Source: Apostichopus japonicus (Eukaryota; Echinodermata; Holothuroidea; Aspidochirotida; Stichopodidae). Taken from it: a stretch of 60,000 bases of DNA. Each line of letters begins with the position of its first letter. Within the stretch, counting starts at the first letter, position 1. Location of the stretch: assembly GCF_037975245.1 (NCBI RefSeq), contig NC_092563.1:17413594-17473593 (forward strand), read 5' to 3'. The position numbers were made by a program, and so were the translations under genes. The notes below the pieces were generated by a model. It did not search any database and was not told the origin of the DNA. It worked only from the letters and a program-made list of their open reading frames with translations. Positions 11,793-24,926 of this stretch are shown in pieces.

Positions 11793-12636
11793 GATGGATG
11801 GATGGATGGATGGATGGATGGATGGATGGATGGATGGATGGATGGATGGATGGATGGATGGATGGATGGATGGATGGATGGATGGATGGATGGATGGATG
11901 GATGGATGGATGGATGGATGGATGGATGGATGGATGGATGGATGGATGGATGGATGGATGGATGGATGGATGGATGGATGGATGGATGGATGGATGGATG
12001 GATGGATGGATGGATGGATGGATGGATGGATGGATGGATGGATGGATGGATGGATGGATGGATGGATGGATGGATGGATGGATGGATGGATGGATGGATG
12101 GATGGATGGATGGATGGATGGATGGATGGATGGATGGATGGATGGATGGATGGATGGATGGATGGATGGATGGATGGATGGATGGATGGATGGATGGATG
12201 GATGGATGGATGGATGGATGGATGGATGGATGGATGGATGGATGGATGGATGGATGGATGGATGGATGGATGGATGGATGGATGGATGGATGGATGGATG
12301 GATGGATGGATGGATGGATGGATGGATGGATGGATGGATGGATGGATGGATGGATGGATGGATGGATGGATGGATGGATGGATGGATGGATGGATGGATG
12401 GATGGATGGATGGATGGATGGATGGATGGATGGATGGATGGATGGATGGATGGATGGATGGATGGATGGATGGATGGATGGATGGATGGATGGATGGATG
12501 GATGGATGGATGGATGGATGGATGGATGGATGGATGGATGGATGGATGGATGGATGGATGGATGGATGGATGGATGGATGGATGGATGGATGGATGGATG
12601 GATGGATGGATGGATGGATGGATGGATGGATGGATG
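11793..12636. repeat. Perfect (GATG)n tetranucleotide microsatellite, 844 bp
   Basis: Exactly 211 uninterrupted GATG units with no substitution seen. It is flanked on the left by (TA)n-rich sequence and on the right, about 50 bases away, by a long (TA)n array. All six frames are open (Asp-Gly-Trp-Met repeated on the plus strand, His-Pro-Ser-Ile on the minus strand), so the long open frames here are artefacts of the repeat. Confidence 0.98.
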
Positions 12637-12688
12637 CATACATATGCTTTATTTGTTCGTGTATACCCACCATGAACATTGGCATATG

Positions 12689-12877
<189 letters not shown>

Positions 12878-12878
12878 C

Positions 12879-13129
12879 TTTGATCTCTATAGTAAGGCAA
12901 AATATGTCACCAAAAACAGAACTAGTATTGTTCGATACAGGTGACAAACGCCTACAGTGGAATTACGACCTTCCTTACCGGTTTCAAACCTTTGGACATA
13001 CAATCAGCGTCCACAGCCTAGTGGTTAAGGTGTCCGCGTACAGAGCGGAAGGCCCGTGGTTCGAATCCCGGTGGAGGCTGAAAGTTTTTTCACTGTTCTT
13101 GATTTTCCAACTCATTACGATTTCATTTA
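12879..13129 (+). mobile_element. tRNA-derived SINE, family A, copy 1
   Basis: About 250 bases nearly identical to 18060-18310. An internal tRNA-like part (13007-13078) has a Pol III A box (cagcctagtgg) and B box (ggttcgaatcc). The left part reads tttgatctct...gacaaacgcc and the right part ends ctcattacgatttcattt and runs into TA-rich sequence. Both copies lie against (TA)n. Confidence 0.8.
13007..13078 (+). ncRNA. tRNA-like Pol III promoter unit within SINE A copy 1
   Basis: Seventy-two bases that fold as a degenerate tRNA. The acceptor halves GCGTCCA and TGGAGGC pair with one mismatch. A five-pair anticodon stem (TCCGC/GCGGA) encloses a seven-base loop GTACAGA. The T-arm stem is poor although its loop is TTCGAAT. 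It is better seen as a SINE head than as a working tRNA gene. Confidence 0.65.
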
Positions 13130-13202
13130 TATATATTCATTTGCCTTTGTCGTTTACCTCCATTGCATTAACATAAAGTCTGTTCAAAGTATCTCTTTCT
13201 TT

Positions 13203-16181
<2,979 letters not shown>

Positions 16182-16597
16182 TACTCTCAAATGTTGGCCA
16201 ACTTTTACTTATCTATACTAAGAGTGAACTTACCCATAAGCAGAATTCCTGTTTGAAGATCAATGTTATCAGAGCACCGAACTTGTGACCATCTTTGACT
16301 GGTCTCACTCCAACACTAACCAATATTTAAGTTCCATACGCAAGTTCATTCTACGAAAGATAGTTACAAAAAGTTCAAGTAAATGTCAGTAAGGAAGTTT
16401 ATTTAGTGTTAGTTAGTGTTAGTCGGGTTCAAGGTCTAACCAAGGTATTAACGACTGAACACAATGGTGTTTTTTTGGTGATTCGGAATCTCCCGATATG
16501 TCGCAATATGTAGATTTAAGTATGCAACAGCTTACGGGCCATATGTTACACGAAACAAAGCCTAAAATCGATTCTGCCGGCAGTTTGTCTCATGAGC

Positions 16598-16600
<3 letters not shown>
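16182..16600 (+). repeat. Dispersed repeat family F, copy 1
   Basis: Starts actctcaaatgttggccaac and ends catgagcg against a (TA)n array. A second direct copy lies at 17141-17513, with the two strongly similar at both ends (gaagatcaatgt...atcagagcaccgaac and gattcggaatctcccgatatg). No coding content was recognised, so this is probably a non-autonomous mobile element. Confidence 0.7.

Positions 16601-16655
<55 letters not shown>
16599..16655. repeat. (TA)n array
   Basis: About 57 bases of pure TA at the end of repeat F copy 1. Confidence 0.95.
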
Positions 16656-16658
<3 letters not shown>

Positions 16659-17140
16659 ACATGCAATGGAGGGGTCCGCCCTTGACCTTCCATTGTCATA
16701 TCCGGGAATTTGTTCCTTCGGTGGATTTACTTTTTAAGTCTGGATAGGGGGAATTAGACCACTCCCATTAGCCCGGGATACCTCCAGGAACCGGTCCATC
16801 AATTTTCCAGACCTAACACAAAAGTTCAATGTTATTTACGTTACTAGAGAGCTACCGGTAATTAATGTAAGTCTAAATATGCCTCAGAAGGCACCATTTA
16901 ACGTATAAACTGTTACGTTCTCCCGGGAAGTCAACGTTAAATGTCGAAGGGCCAAATTCTCCTGCTCTTTCCTACAATCCATGCCCATACCTAAATCAGT
17001 TGGATAAAATAAAAGAATTTACCACGTCCCCCCACCCCCCACCCCCTACCCACATCCCCAGCAGCATTTGAAATACTGTGCACGGCTAAGGTGATATGTT
17101 CTTCTTTGCTAAGGAAACTGAGCGAAGAAACTATACTAGT
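16656..17140. other. Intergenic, no gene recognised
   Basis: Unique-looking sequence between two copies of repeat F. It has a C-rich tract at about 17027-17050 (ccccccacccccc). Confidence 0.5.
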
Positions 17141-17513
17141 ACTCTCAAATGTTGGCCAACTTTTTCTTCTCTATCCTAAAAGTGAACTTACCAATAAACA
17201 GAAGTCCTGTTTGAAGATCAATGTCATCAGAGCACCGAACTTGTGACTATCTTTGACTGGTCTCACTCCAACACTAACCAATCAAGATGTTCCATACGTC
17301 AATCTACGGAAGAAAGTCACAAAATGTTCAAAGAAATGTCAGTAAAGAAGTGAAAGTCTGCTATTTGGGTTCACGTAGATATAAGCTTCGTCGGATGGAA
17401 AGTATAACCAATGTATTTACGACTGAAAACACAATGGTGTTTTCTGGTGATTCGGAATCTCCCGATATGTCGCAATATTGAGATTTGAGTATGCAACAGC
17501 TTACGGGCCATAT
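17141..17513 (+). repeat. Dispersed repeat family F, copy 2
   Basis: Second direct copy of the 16182-16600 element. Its last 83 bases (17431-17513) also form the left arm of an inverted repeat with 17664-17746. Confidence 0.7.
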
Positions 17514-17746
17514 ATATAAATATATATATATATATATATTTAAATATATATGTATATATATATATATACAAACATATACATATATATGTTTATACATATC
17601 TTGCATAATCGTTCATGAGACAAACTGACCGAAAAACTGATTTTTAGGTTTGTTTCCTGAAAAATATGGCCCGTAAGCTGTTGCATACTCAAATTTACAT
17701 ATTGCGACACATCGGGAGATTCCGAATCACCAGTAAACACCATTGT
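17431..17746. repeat. Inverted repeat around a (TA)n core
   Basis: Left arm 17431-17513 (acaatggtgttttctggtga...) and right arm 17664-17746 are reverse complements with a few mismatches. The centre holds (TA)n at about 17510-17590. It could fold into a long hairpin, and looks like two ends of family F in opposite orientation. Confidence 0.8.
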
Positions 17747-17954
17747 GATTTACATTTTATTGATATGATCAATATTATGATGGTGCGCTGCAACATCGAT
17801 TTTGTATTCATTGAGATTGTTTATTGTTAACCGTACAACAAAAAGATATGGGATGTACAGCATGTAAATATTAAAACTAAGGCTTAAGATATCCACAAGA
17901 CAGTTCTTCTTCAAAGGGGCACATTTTTTTGTTCTATTTCTTTATTATATAGGC

Positions 17955-17956
<2 letters not shown>
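17747..17956. other. Intergenic, no gene recognised
   Basis: AT-rich sequence without recognised features. Confidence 0.4.

Positions 17957-18040
<84 letters not shown>
17957..18040. repeat. (TA)n array
   Basis: About 84 bases of pure TA, 20 bases before SINE A copy 2. Confidence 0.95.
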
Positions 18041-18043
<3 letters not shown>

Positions 18044-18059
18044 GTTGGTTAGCATCATG

Positions 18060-18306
18060 TTTGATCTCTAGAGTAAGGCAAAGTATGTCACCAAAAACAG
18101 AACTAGTATTGTTCGATACAGGTGACAAACGCCTACAGTGGAATTACGATCTTCCTTACCGGTTTCGAACCTCTGGACATACAATCAGCGTCCATAGCCT
18201 AGTGGTTAGGGTGTCCGCGTACAGAGCGGGAGGCCCGTGGTTCGAATCCCGGTGGAGGCTGAAAGTTTTTTCACTGTTCTTGATTTTCCAACTCATTACG
18301 ATTTTC

Positions 18307-18310
<4 letters not shown>
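18060..18310 (+). mobile_element. tRNA-derived SINE, family A, copy 2
   Basis: About 95% identical by eye to 12879-13129. The tRNA-like part is 18188-18259 (A box tagcctagtgg, B box ggttcgaatcc). It is preceded by (TA)n at 17957-18040 and followed directly by (TA)n at 18309-18384. The high identity of the copies suggests fairly recent activity. Confidence 0.82.
18188..18259 (+). ncRNA. tRNA-like Pol III promoter unit within SINE A copy 2
   Basis: Same 72-base tRNA-like fold as in copy 1. The anticodon stem TCCGC/GCGGG pairs around loop GTACAGA. The degenerate T-arm argues against a functional tRNA. Confidence 0.65.

Positions 18311-18384
<74 letters not shown>
18309..18384. repeat. (TA)n tail of SINE A copy 2
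   Basis: About 76 bases of pure TA continuing from the right end of the SINE. Confidence 0.95.
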
Positions 18385-18387
<3 letters not shown>

Positions 18388-19127
18388 CCGTGGTATATAA
18401 AGTTCAGTTATAGCAGTATATTACTCAATACAATTGATGCATATAGATGATGATCGCCGCAGTGAGAAGAAAACTCTGAATTGCAGCGCAATGGAATAGC
18501 GTGTTTATACATATATCGATCTATATATTAAGTCAAATGAACAAACTTCATACTTCCATACCAGATGCTTCAAATTAAATAAACGTCATAACACAATAAC
18601 AGTTGTTCTGATAAACAGCATTGATCGAACAAGATTCATGGAAAATAGAATCGCATGTCCCGAAGGCTTGTTTAAGCTGCATGAAATTAACATTACTTTT
18701 ACTAGGATGACGATGTTGTGTGTACTTTTTTACACTTATTGTAAACTTAAATTTATAGAAGAAATCCTCTACAACAGTTATAAATATGCTCAATTTACAT
18801 TGTAATTACATTTTACAGGATGAAATGCTTCATATATAAAATAAGAAAATTGTGGGTGAGCTACATCGACACCGACACCAAGTAGGATTTCCTACTTGGA
18901 GAAGAAGAAGAATTGCTTATTCAATAACATAGCCTCAACCCCTTAAATAAAAGTGGATGTCACACTACACTCCCAGAACAGATGTTCTTTACAAGTATTG
19001 CTGAAGAAGGTCCCAGGGGGACTGGAAATTCCAATATATTTTCTAAAATTTTCTAAATTTTTAATGTTTTTATGATATCGCTAGTATTTTCATAAGAGAA
19101 AATGCTTAGATGCAACTTACAAGGCCT
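18385..19127. other. Intergenic, no gene recognised
   Basis: AT-rich, no coding signal or recognised repeat. Confidence 0.4.
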
Positions 19128-19282
19128 GGGTAGTGCCACTTCCAGCGATCTGGGAGGCATTTTCAGTCAAAATTTTCTTGTTCACTTCGCGCCAAATATG
19201 GTGGCGCTACGCTTAGATAGTTTGCAATGCCGAATCTACAGTTCCGCCCCTCCCTTGGCAAATTCATGGCTACACGCCTGGT
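19128..19282 (+). repeat. GC-rich dispersed element family G, copy 1 (3' part)
   Basis: Shares gtgccacttcc...gatctgggag, an aaaattttcttg block and gtggcgctacgcttagatagt with copies at about 24178-24341 and 24512-24655. It ends near tacacgcctgg. Other copies end in cgccactg, so this is probably the end of a short non-autonomous DNA transposon. Confidence 0.6.
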
Positions 19283-19590
19283 TGTATGTCTGATTTTAAA
19301 AGTATTTTTTTTCGAACTGCAGGCAAACGTTGATCCTAGAAAATTTTCGAGAAAACAGTCGTTGCTTCTACAATTTTTATACTTTAATATTACGATATCA
19401 TAGCATTTTTCCACCCAAATTAATCGTGGATATATTAGTTTCAAACATACCAATTAGCCAGCTAGCACCTAACAATTACTTCAGTTATCTTTCTTTACAA
19501 ATCTACAAAGGTAAATGTCAAAAGCACAGAAAACCAATAACCGCATTTACTCCACTCCGTTAATCATTCAATCTCCACTCACCACCGTCC

Positions 19591-19691
19591 TTCGTTGTCA
19601 TTCGGTGTCATTCGCTAGCTGTCATTCGCGAATGATAATTAACCCTGTACAAAGTCAATTGTCATTCGCTGTCATTCGCTGTCATTCGTTT
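19591..19691. repeat. Six copies of TGTCATTCG
   Basis: Short direct repeats (tgtcattcg, often followed by ct) in two clusters, with one palindromic attcgcgaat. The complementary GACGAAT/GCGAATG motif recurs at 19858-19980 and 23165-23240. This fits subterminal repeats of a mobile element (see 19701-23502). Confidence 0.65.
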
Positions 19692-20170
19692 TAGTTTGTC
19701 TTCCATATCGTCCCCGTTTTCGCGTAGTAGCGAACGTGCACTTTTGGCGAAATTGAGTTAAATATTGTTCTTACCTATTTCGAGGGTGAAGAATCGGTTG
19801 AGCCGGGTTAGAAGTTTTAAAACTGTCTATTTCTTTCGTTTTTTCTAACTCATTTTTGACGAATGTCCACCTAAGACCCACTCTCGTTTTTACATACTGA
19901 CGAATACTTTAGTCATCATTACAACCACTCAGTAACACTATTTGTCTAAGGTCCATGCATTTTTGCATATCGACGAATATTACCCTTTGGAACAAGCCGA
20001 ACATAACAACCATGTCATACTGACTTGAGAACCAACTAACTGCCATTTGAAAACACCCAGGATTATGGGAAGGTAATATCTTTATTAGTTCACCTCGTCA
20101 TTTAATTGATTAATACAGTATTCATATACTACGGAAGCGTAGAAGGGACATGGTGATGAAAGAGAAACAA

Positions 20171-20585
20171 ACTCTTCAAAATGACAAAATTCGGAAAAAG
20201 ACGTTTTGCCGAGTTTAACAACTAGTCAAAACGACAAAATTATTAAATTTGCCGAGATGCAACAAGTCGTCAAAATGACAAAATTCTGAAAATTGACGTT
20301 TTGCCGAGATACAACAAGTCGTCAAACTGACAAAACTCTGAAAATTGACGTTTTGCCGAGATACAAAAAGTCGTCAAAATGACAAAATTTTGAAAATTGA
20401 CGTTTTGCTGAGATACAACAAGTCGTCAAAATGAAAAAAATCTGAATTTTAACGTTTAGCCGAAGTATAACAAGTCGTCAAAATGAAAAAAAAATCTGAA
20501 AATTGACGTTTTGTTGAGATACGACAACTCGTCAAAATGAGAACAATCTGAAAATTGACGTTTTGCCGAGATACAAATCGTCAAA
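20171..20585. repeat. Minisatellite, about 8 copies of a 50-55 bp unit
   Basis: The unit reads approximately acaagtcgtcaaaatgacaa, then aattctgaaaattgacg, then ttttgccgagat. The central copies are regular at about 52 bases and the outer ones more diverged. Each unit contains cgtcaaaatgac next to gacgttttg, so it is partly self-complementary. Confidence 0.9.
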
Positions 20586-20869
20586 TCGTTACAAATGTAA
20601 CATCTCCCTAAAGAAGTACGGTTTCTCTTAGCTGTTGGTGGCTTTGCTCATCACGAGCATTACTCTAGCCTAACTTAAAACTACCTTTTTCTAGCTAAGT
20701 AATACCTAGTTACATAATTGAAGGTCACATACTTTTACATGAAACTTTGCAAAGTACTAGCATAGTTTATACTTAAGTAGTTACTTTGCTACAAAGGACG
20801 AGGAGGGGGGGGGGGGGGCGTTTAGACCGAATACCTAGAAAATCTGTATAGCAACCTTTAATACTGTCT

Positions 20870-21175
20870 TGCCAAATGCTTCAATTAATGAAGGATCTTT
20901 TACGATTTATCAAAGAAACATGGCTTATTCATTGGCTGACACAATTTCTTCAAGGATGGCCCAGACAAGTAAGGTTGGATAAAGGGTTATCGGAAATATT
21001 GGAAATAAAGGTTGGTGTGCCTTGGGATGGGGGGGGGGGTTCATTATATGCTTTATTATTTTCTATATATACTGATGAAATTAGGTCAAACTCACACATT
21101 TCTATAACAAAATATGCCGATGATACTGCTGTATCATGCACAATTCATAAGAGCGCTGTTGAAACTGACCAATGA
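20870..21175 (+). pseudogene. Non-LTR retrotransposon reverse transcriptase fragment
   Basis: Translates with WLTQFLQG, RVRLDKG, a degraded VGVP..GSLYALLFSIYTD and KYADDTAVSC, the YADD catalytic box of a reverse transcriptase palm. A poly-G run at about 21031-21040 sits where the family normally has a QGS-type motif and has altered the local residues. The frame ends at 21175. No intact start, endonuclease or full-length frame is present, so this is a dead fragment. Clade not determined. Confidence 0.85.
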
Positions 21176-21682
21176 AATTTTCAGTGTTCTGTAAATGACA
21201 TAGTTCCAACATGTGACCGCAAGACTTTATTGCGTAACTCCCACCCCCCCCCCCCCCAAAAAAAATAAAAAAAATAAGGGAAATTTGTTTTTGAAAATAA
21301 ACCATAAAACATGAAGGTCTCATTCTATCAAGGTCGCAACGTATTATATTATTATTGAGGGATCTGATGTGGCTAGAACCTCCAAAACTGAGTACTGGGA
21401 GTATACAGTGACGACAGTTTGACCTTTTCTTGCAAATCATTAAGGTATTAAAAAAGTATATTATATAGTATCTAGTGTGGCTTACGTTGTGTCTTTCTTT
21501 AACCAAAATGCTAAGGAAAATGTTTTCAATACTATTATTCTACCCTGGCACATGTGATCTATACAGTGCCTGTCTGGTACCATTTTATATTGCAAAAAAA
21601 AAAGCAAAGAAAAGAAGAATGAAGTTTCTTAAATACACATCATCTATATTAATTTGGAATGCAATATACTTTTAGAAAAGGT

Positions 21683-21860
21683 AAATGCTGCTGCAAGACC
21701 TGAGTTTACAAGAATGGCTAATAAGATTTACAGTGATCAGAATAACCCTTTGTATACTGTACTGAAAACTCTCCTGCAAAAATAGAGCAGAAATCTAAGA
21801 AATCCACACAAAATACCGAACGTAAGTTTACAGCAACTCATTTATTTACCGTGCTGCTTT
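21683..21860 (+). pseudogene. Probable C-terminal remnant of the same reverse transcriptase
   Basis: In one frame (VNAAARPEFTRM, then KIYSDQNNPLYTVLK) this resembles the end of non-LTR retrotransposon proteins, with a stop inside. It lies about 500 bases after the YADD fragment on the same strand, the intervening part being disrupted (poly-C and poly-A near 21240-21280). Confidence 0.55.
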
Positions 21861-22090
21861 ATACATTCCATTCGAGCACTTAGCATGTTTGTTATAGTCT
21901 GTTTGCTATATCGTTTTATGTAATAACTTTTGTATTAGTAGATGTATTTTATATGATATTTTATCATCTTGACATTTTCTCCCTTTTTATATTAGTTATT
22001 CTTGGACTGTTTGGTATCCTATCATCTTAAAAAAAAAAACTTTTACATGAGTTATTCTTCTTGTTGAGGTGTTATATGACTCCTCTCTAT

Positions 22091-22378
22091 AATTTTTATA
22101 TGTATACTGGTAGGAAATAAAAAGAAGGAACAACATACTACAGTACAACTTGGAAACACTTGAACAATGGCACAGTTATTTCCTTCTTTAAATCTGAGGA
22201 TTCACACGAGGTTGGGTTGGATATTATGAATGTGCCTGTGAGCGTAAGAAATTTTTTATATGTATACTGGAAGGAAATAAAAAGAAGGAACAACATACTA
22301 TAGTACAACTTGGAAACACTTGAACAATGGCACAGTTGTTGGGTTGGTTATTATGAATGTGCCTGTGAGCGTAATAAA
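22091..22378 (+). repeat. Tandem duplication, two copies
   Basis: Copy 1 about 22091-22249 and copy 2 about 22250-22378 (tatgtatactgg, then aggaaataaaaagaaggaac). The second lacks about 40 internal bases present in the first. Confidence 0.88.
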
Positions 22379-22603
22379 ATTTCACATTCCGTTTAAGGGG
22401 ATAGTATAGTGGAATAGCTTCCCAAAGCGTTTGAAGGATACTTAGAAACTATTGTCAGAGACATTTCACGTAATACACTAACTTGAAAATGAAGAATTGC
22501 ACACAATTTTCCGTAGTCTGTGTGCTTTATAAGAGTTCCGACTTAACAGATTACGCCACTGGAACTATTATTTTTGCAACTGCATGTGTTCACATTTCAT
22601 CAT

Positions 22604-23075
22604 ATTGTCTATTTTATACATTATAGAAAATGGTGGGGGTTCTTTAAAATAAATAGGACCAATATATAACCCTTTCAGCAGCCGGCTCTCCTTGCCCTCC
22701 CTACCTCAACATCTCTCTATCCGACACCCTACATTTCACCCAAGAAACCGTACTAAAACACTTACATCCACCCATAACCCATACAAATTCCTTGTCTATT
22801 TTATACATTGCAACAAAACGTGGGCGTTCTTTTTAAATTAATAAGACCAATATACCACCATTTCAACAGCCGGCTCTCCTTGCCCTATATACCACCTCCC
22901 CTCATCATATCCGACTCCATCCATGTCACTCAAGAAAAACATACTAAAACACGTATGTTGATACCTGCGTATAACCCATTCCTTGTCTATTTTGTACATT
23001 AAAGTAAACCGTGGACATTCTTTTTAAAATTAATAAGACCAATGTACCACCCCTTCGATTATTTTCTTCTATCGT
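22604..23075 (+). repeat. Tandem triplication, unit about 190 bp
   Basis: Units start at about 22604, 22792 and 22985 (ttgtctattttatacatt, or gtacatt in the third). The first two share cagccggctctccttgccct. The third is partial. Confidence 0.85.
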
Positions 23076-23570
23076 AAGGTTATTCCACCTAACCCCCCCC
23101 CCCTCCCTTCCTCTCCCCATGTGACAGTGAACATTCACGGTGTACCCTATGGCTATTCACACAAAAGTGACGAATACAAGTCTGTGACAGGACGAAACTT
23201 CAAAATTTAGTTCTAGCACAGTGACGAATGTGTGGCGAATGTCTAAAATTAACTGAAATGACATGACATAACGACGAAAATGTTTACACTAAAATTACTA
23301 CTATGTGAGAAATTTCAGCAACAAACATGAGAACTCGAAGTTCTATTTGTTATATTTAAAATATTGACAACTTTCGGTAAAAAAAGATCCTCTTTTAGTT
23401 ACGCTATACTAAAGTCAAAATATGAAAATCTTTAGAGCGCGTTTTCTCAAAACTCACATTTTGAACATTCGTCACTACGCAAGAACGGGGACGATATAGT
23501 AAACTATTACAACTATCAACACGGGATGACATAAAGTCTGCATCAATTCGTTGCAACGATCGAGACACAG

Positions 23571-24341
23571 TGGCGGCGGAACCGGGGGGGGGGGGGCTTG
23601 GGGGGGCTCAGCCCCCCCCCCCCAATGAAAAAGTTGAGGGGGCAAATGCATAATAAGCCCCCCCCCCCAATATTTACCGAGGCTCCGAAACGTGCATCTG
23701 CCCATTTTTCAATGCATACTTGTCGATCTGTCCGATGCACACGTATACTATATAGGTGTAATAATTTTAGTAATTGCTGGGGGACCGTCCCCTGGCTATA
23801 GACCACATTGTCACCCCAACCGCGTCTTCACGCCCCGTGAAAAGTGGAAGCAGTGAGTGTGAGTACCGGTAAGCGTAACACAACTTCGTCTTAGGCCAAT
23901 GACTTGCCTCATTTCAGCCAGATCTCCAACATCCCCTTACTTAGTGGCGGAGCGTCCATATATACAGTCAGGGGGCGGATGCCCCCCCCCCCCCCCTGAC
24001 GGACTCAAATGGACTGCTGGCGCCCTTTTCAGCTTTTCACTCCTTTTTACTTATTATTGACTATTTTATTGCGCTGTCATATACCTATTGACATTTGTCA
24101 TATTCTGTTGGTGTAATTTTCCGACAAAATGGCGACGACACCTATTTATTCTCCGTTTATCTGCAAATTAGCAAGGCCCGGAAGGGGTCATTTCCTGCAA
24201 TCTAGGGAGTATCTTTACTCAAAAATTTTTTGTACGCTCCGCGCCAACCTGTGGTGGCGCTCCGCTTAGATAGTGTCGAAAGCGCCCCTACAGACCATTC
24301 TTGCCCCCCCTGACCAATACCCCTAGCCCCGCCACTGCCCT
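23571..24341. mobile_element. Nested GC-rich family G elements with CAGTGGCGG-type ends
   Basis: CAGTGGCGG at 23571 and AGTGGCGGAG at 23945 face a shared right end GCCCCGCCACTG at about 24330-24341, giving short terminal inverted repeats. The right half carries the family G block (gctccgcgccaacc, gtggcgctccgcttagatagt). Long poly-G/C tracts lie inside. No coding content, so probably a MITE-like element or a nested pair. Confidence 0.5.
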
Positions 24342-24511
24342 TACTACACTCAAAAACGTCTTGCGAGTACACTACGAGTAATAGCTACTCTCTTAAAACA
24401 CCATCGAATATACAAATTACAATGTTTTTACAGACTTTTACGTGCAATCTGAGAAATTGCAGGATTGAGACCCATATTTTAGGGCTAGGTATTCGCAGCA
24501 TAAAACACTCG

Positions 24512-24655
24512 GGAAGTGCCGTTTCCGGCCATCTGGGGGTTTGAAAAAAACCAACATTTTCTTGGACGCTCCGCGCTAACCGATGGTGGCGCTCCGCTTA
24601 GATAGTCTCCACACATTAGCCCCCCAATAATTTTCCCGTTCCGCCGCGCCTGTCG
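24512..24655 (+). repeat. GC-rich element family G, copy 3
   Basis: Shares aagtgccgtttccggccatctggg, the cgctccgcgctaacc block and gtggcgctccgcttagatagt with the other copies, and ends gttccgccgcgcctg. Confidence 0.65.
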
Positions 24656-24839
24656 AGACATATACCCGGAGCTTTTCGTACATTTGGAATTGGTTTAGAC
24701 ATACAGTATTTAGCCTGCACACTAGTTTGTAATGATTATATCATCTATTATCGATGTTTGATCAAAGTTTTCTGTGAAACATATCGATAACATCACAATG
24801 AAAGTTTCGTACAGGGTGCATCACATTATGTGTTGAAGG

Positions 24840-24926
24840 CAGTGGCGTAGCCAGTGGGGGGCAGGGGCGGGAGCCCCCCCAGTTGAAATGCTCGCCCCCC
24901 CCCCCACTTGCCCCCCCCCCCCCCAA
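24840..24926. repeat. Short GC-rich remnant with cagtggcgtagcc end and poly-C tracts
   Basis: Starts ggcagtggcgtagccagtgggg and continues into runs of C (about 24893-24905 and 24911-24924). Resembles another end of family G. Confidence 0.5.

Larger units (their letters stand above)
19701..23502. mobile_element. Candidate mobile-element region bounded by related inverted ends
   Basis: Bases 19701-19739 and the reverse complement of 23463-23502 share TATCGTCCCCGTT and GCGTAGT in register, about 80% identical over 38 bases by eye. Both flanks also carry the GACGAAT motif in matching orientation towards the inside. Between them lie a 52-bp minisatellite, a broken reverse transcriptase and two other local duplications. 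Superfamily and exact limits are unknown, and the RT could be a later insertion. Confidence 0.45.

Noticed and set aside
20171-20585. CRISPR-like array
   Set aside because: Units are contiguous and diverged with no unique spacers, and the genome is eukaryotic; it is a minisatellite.
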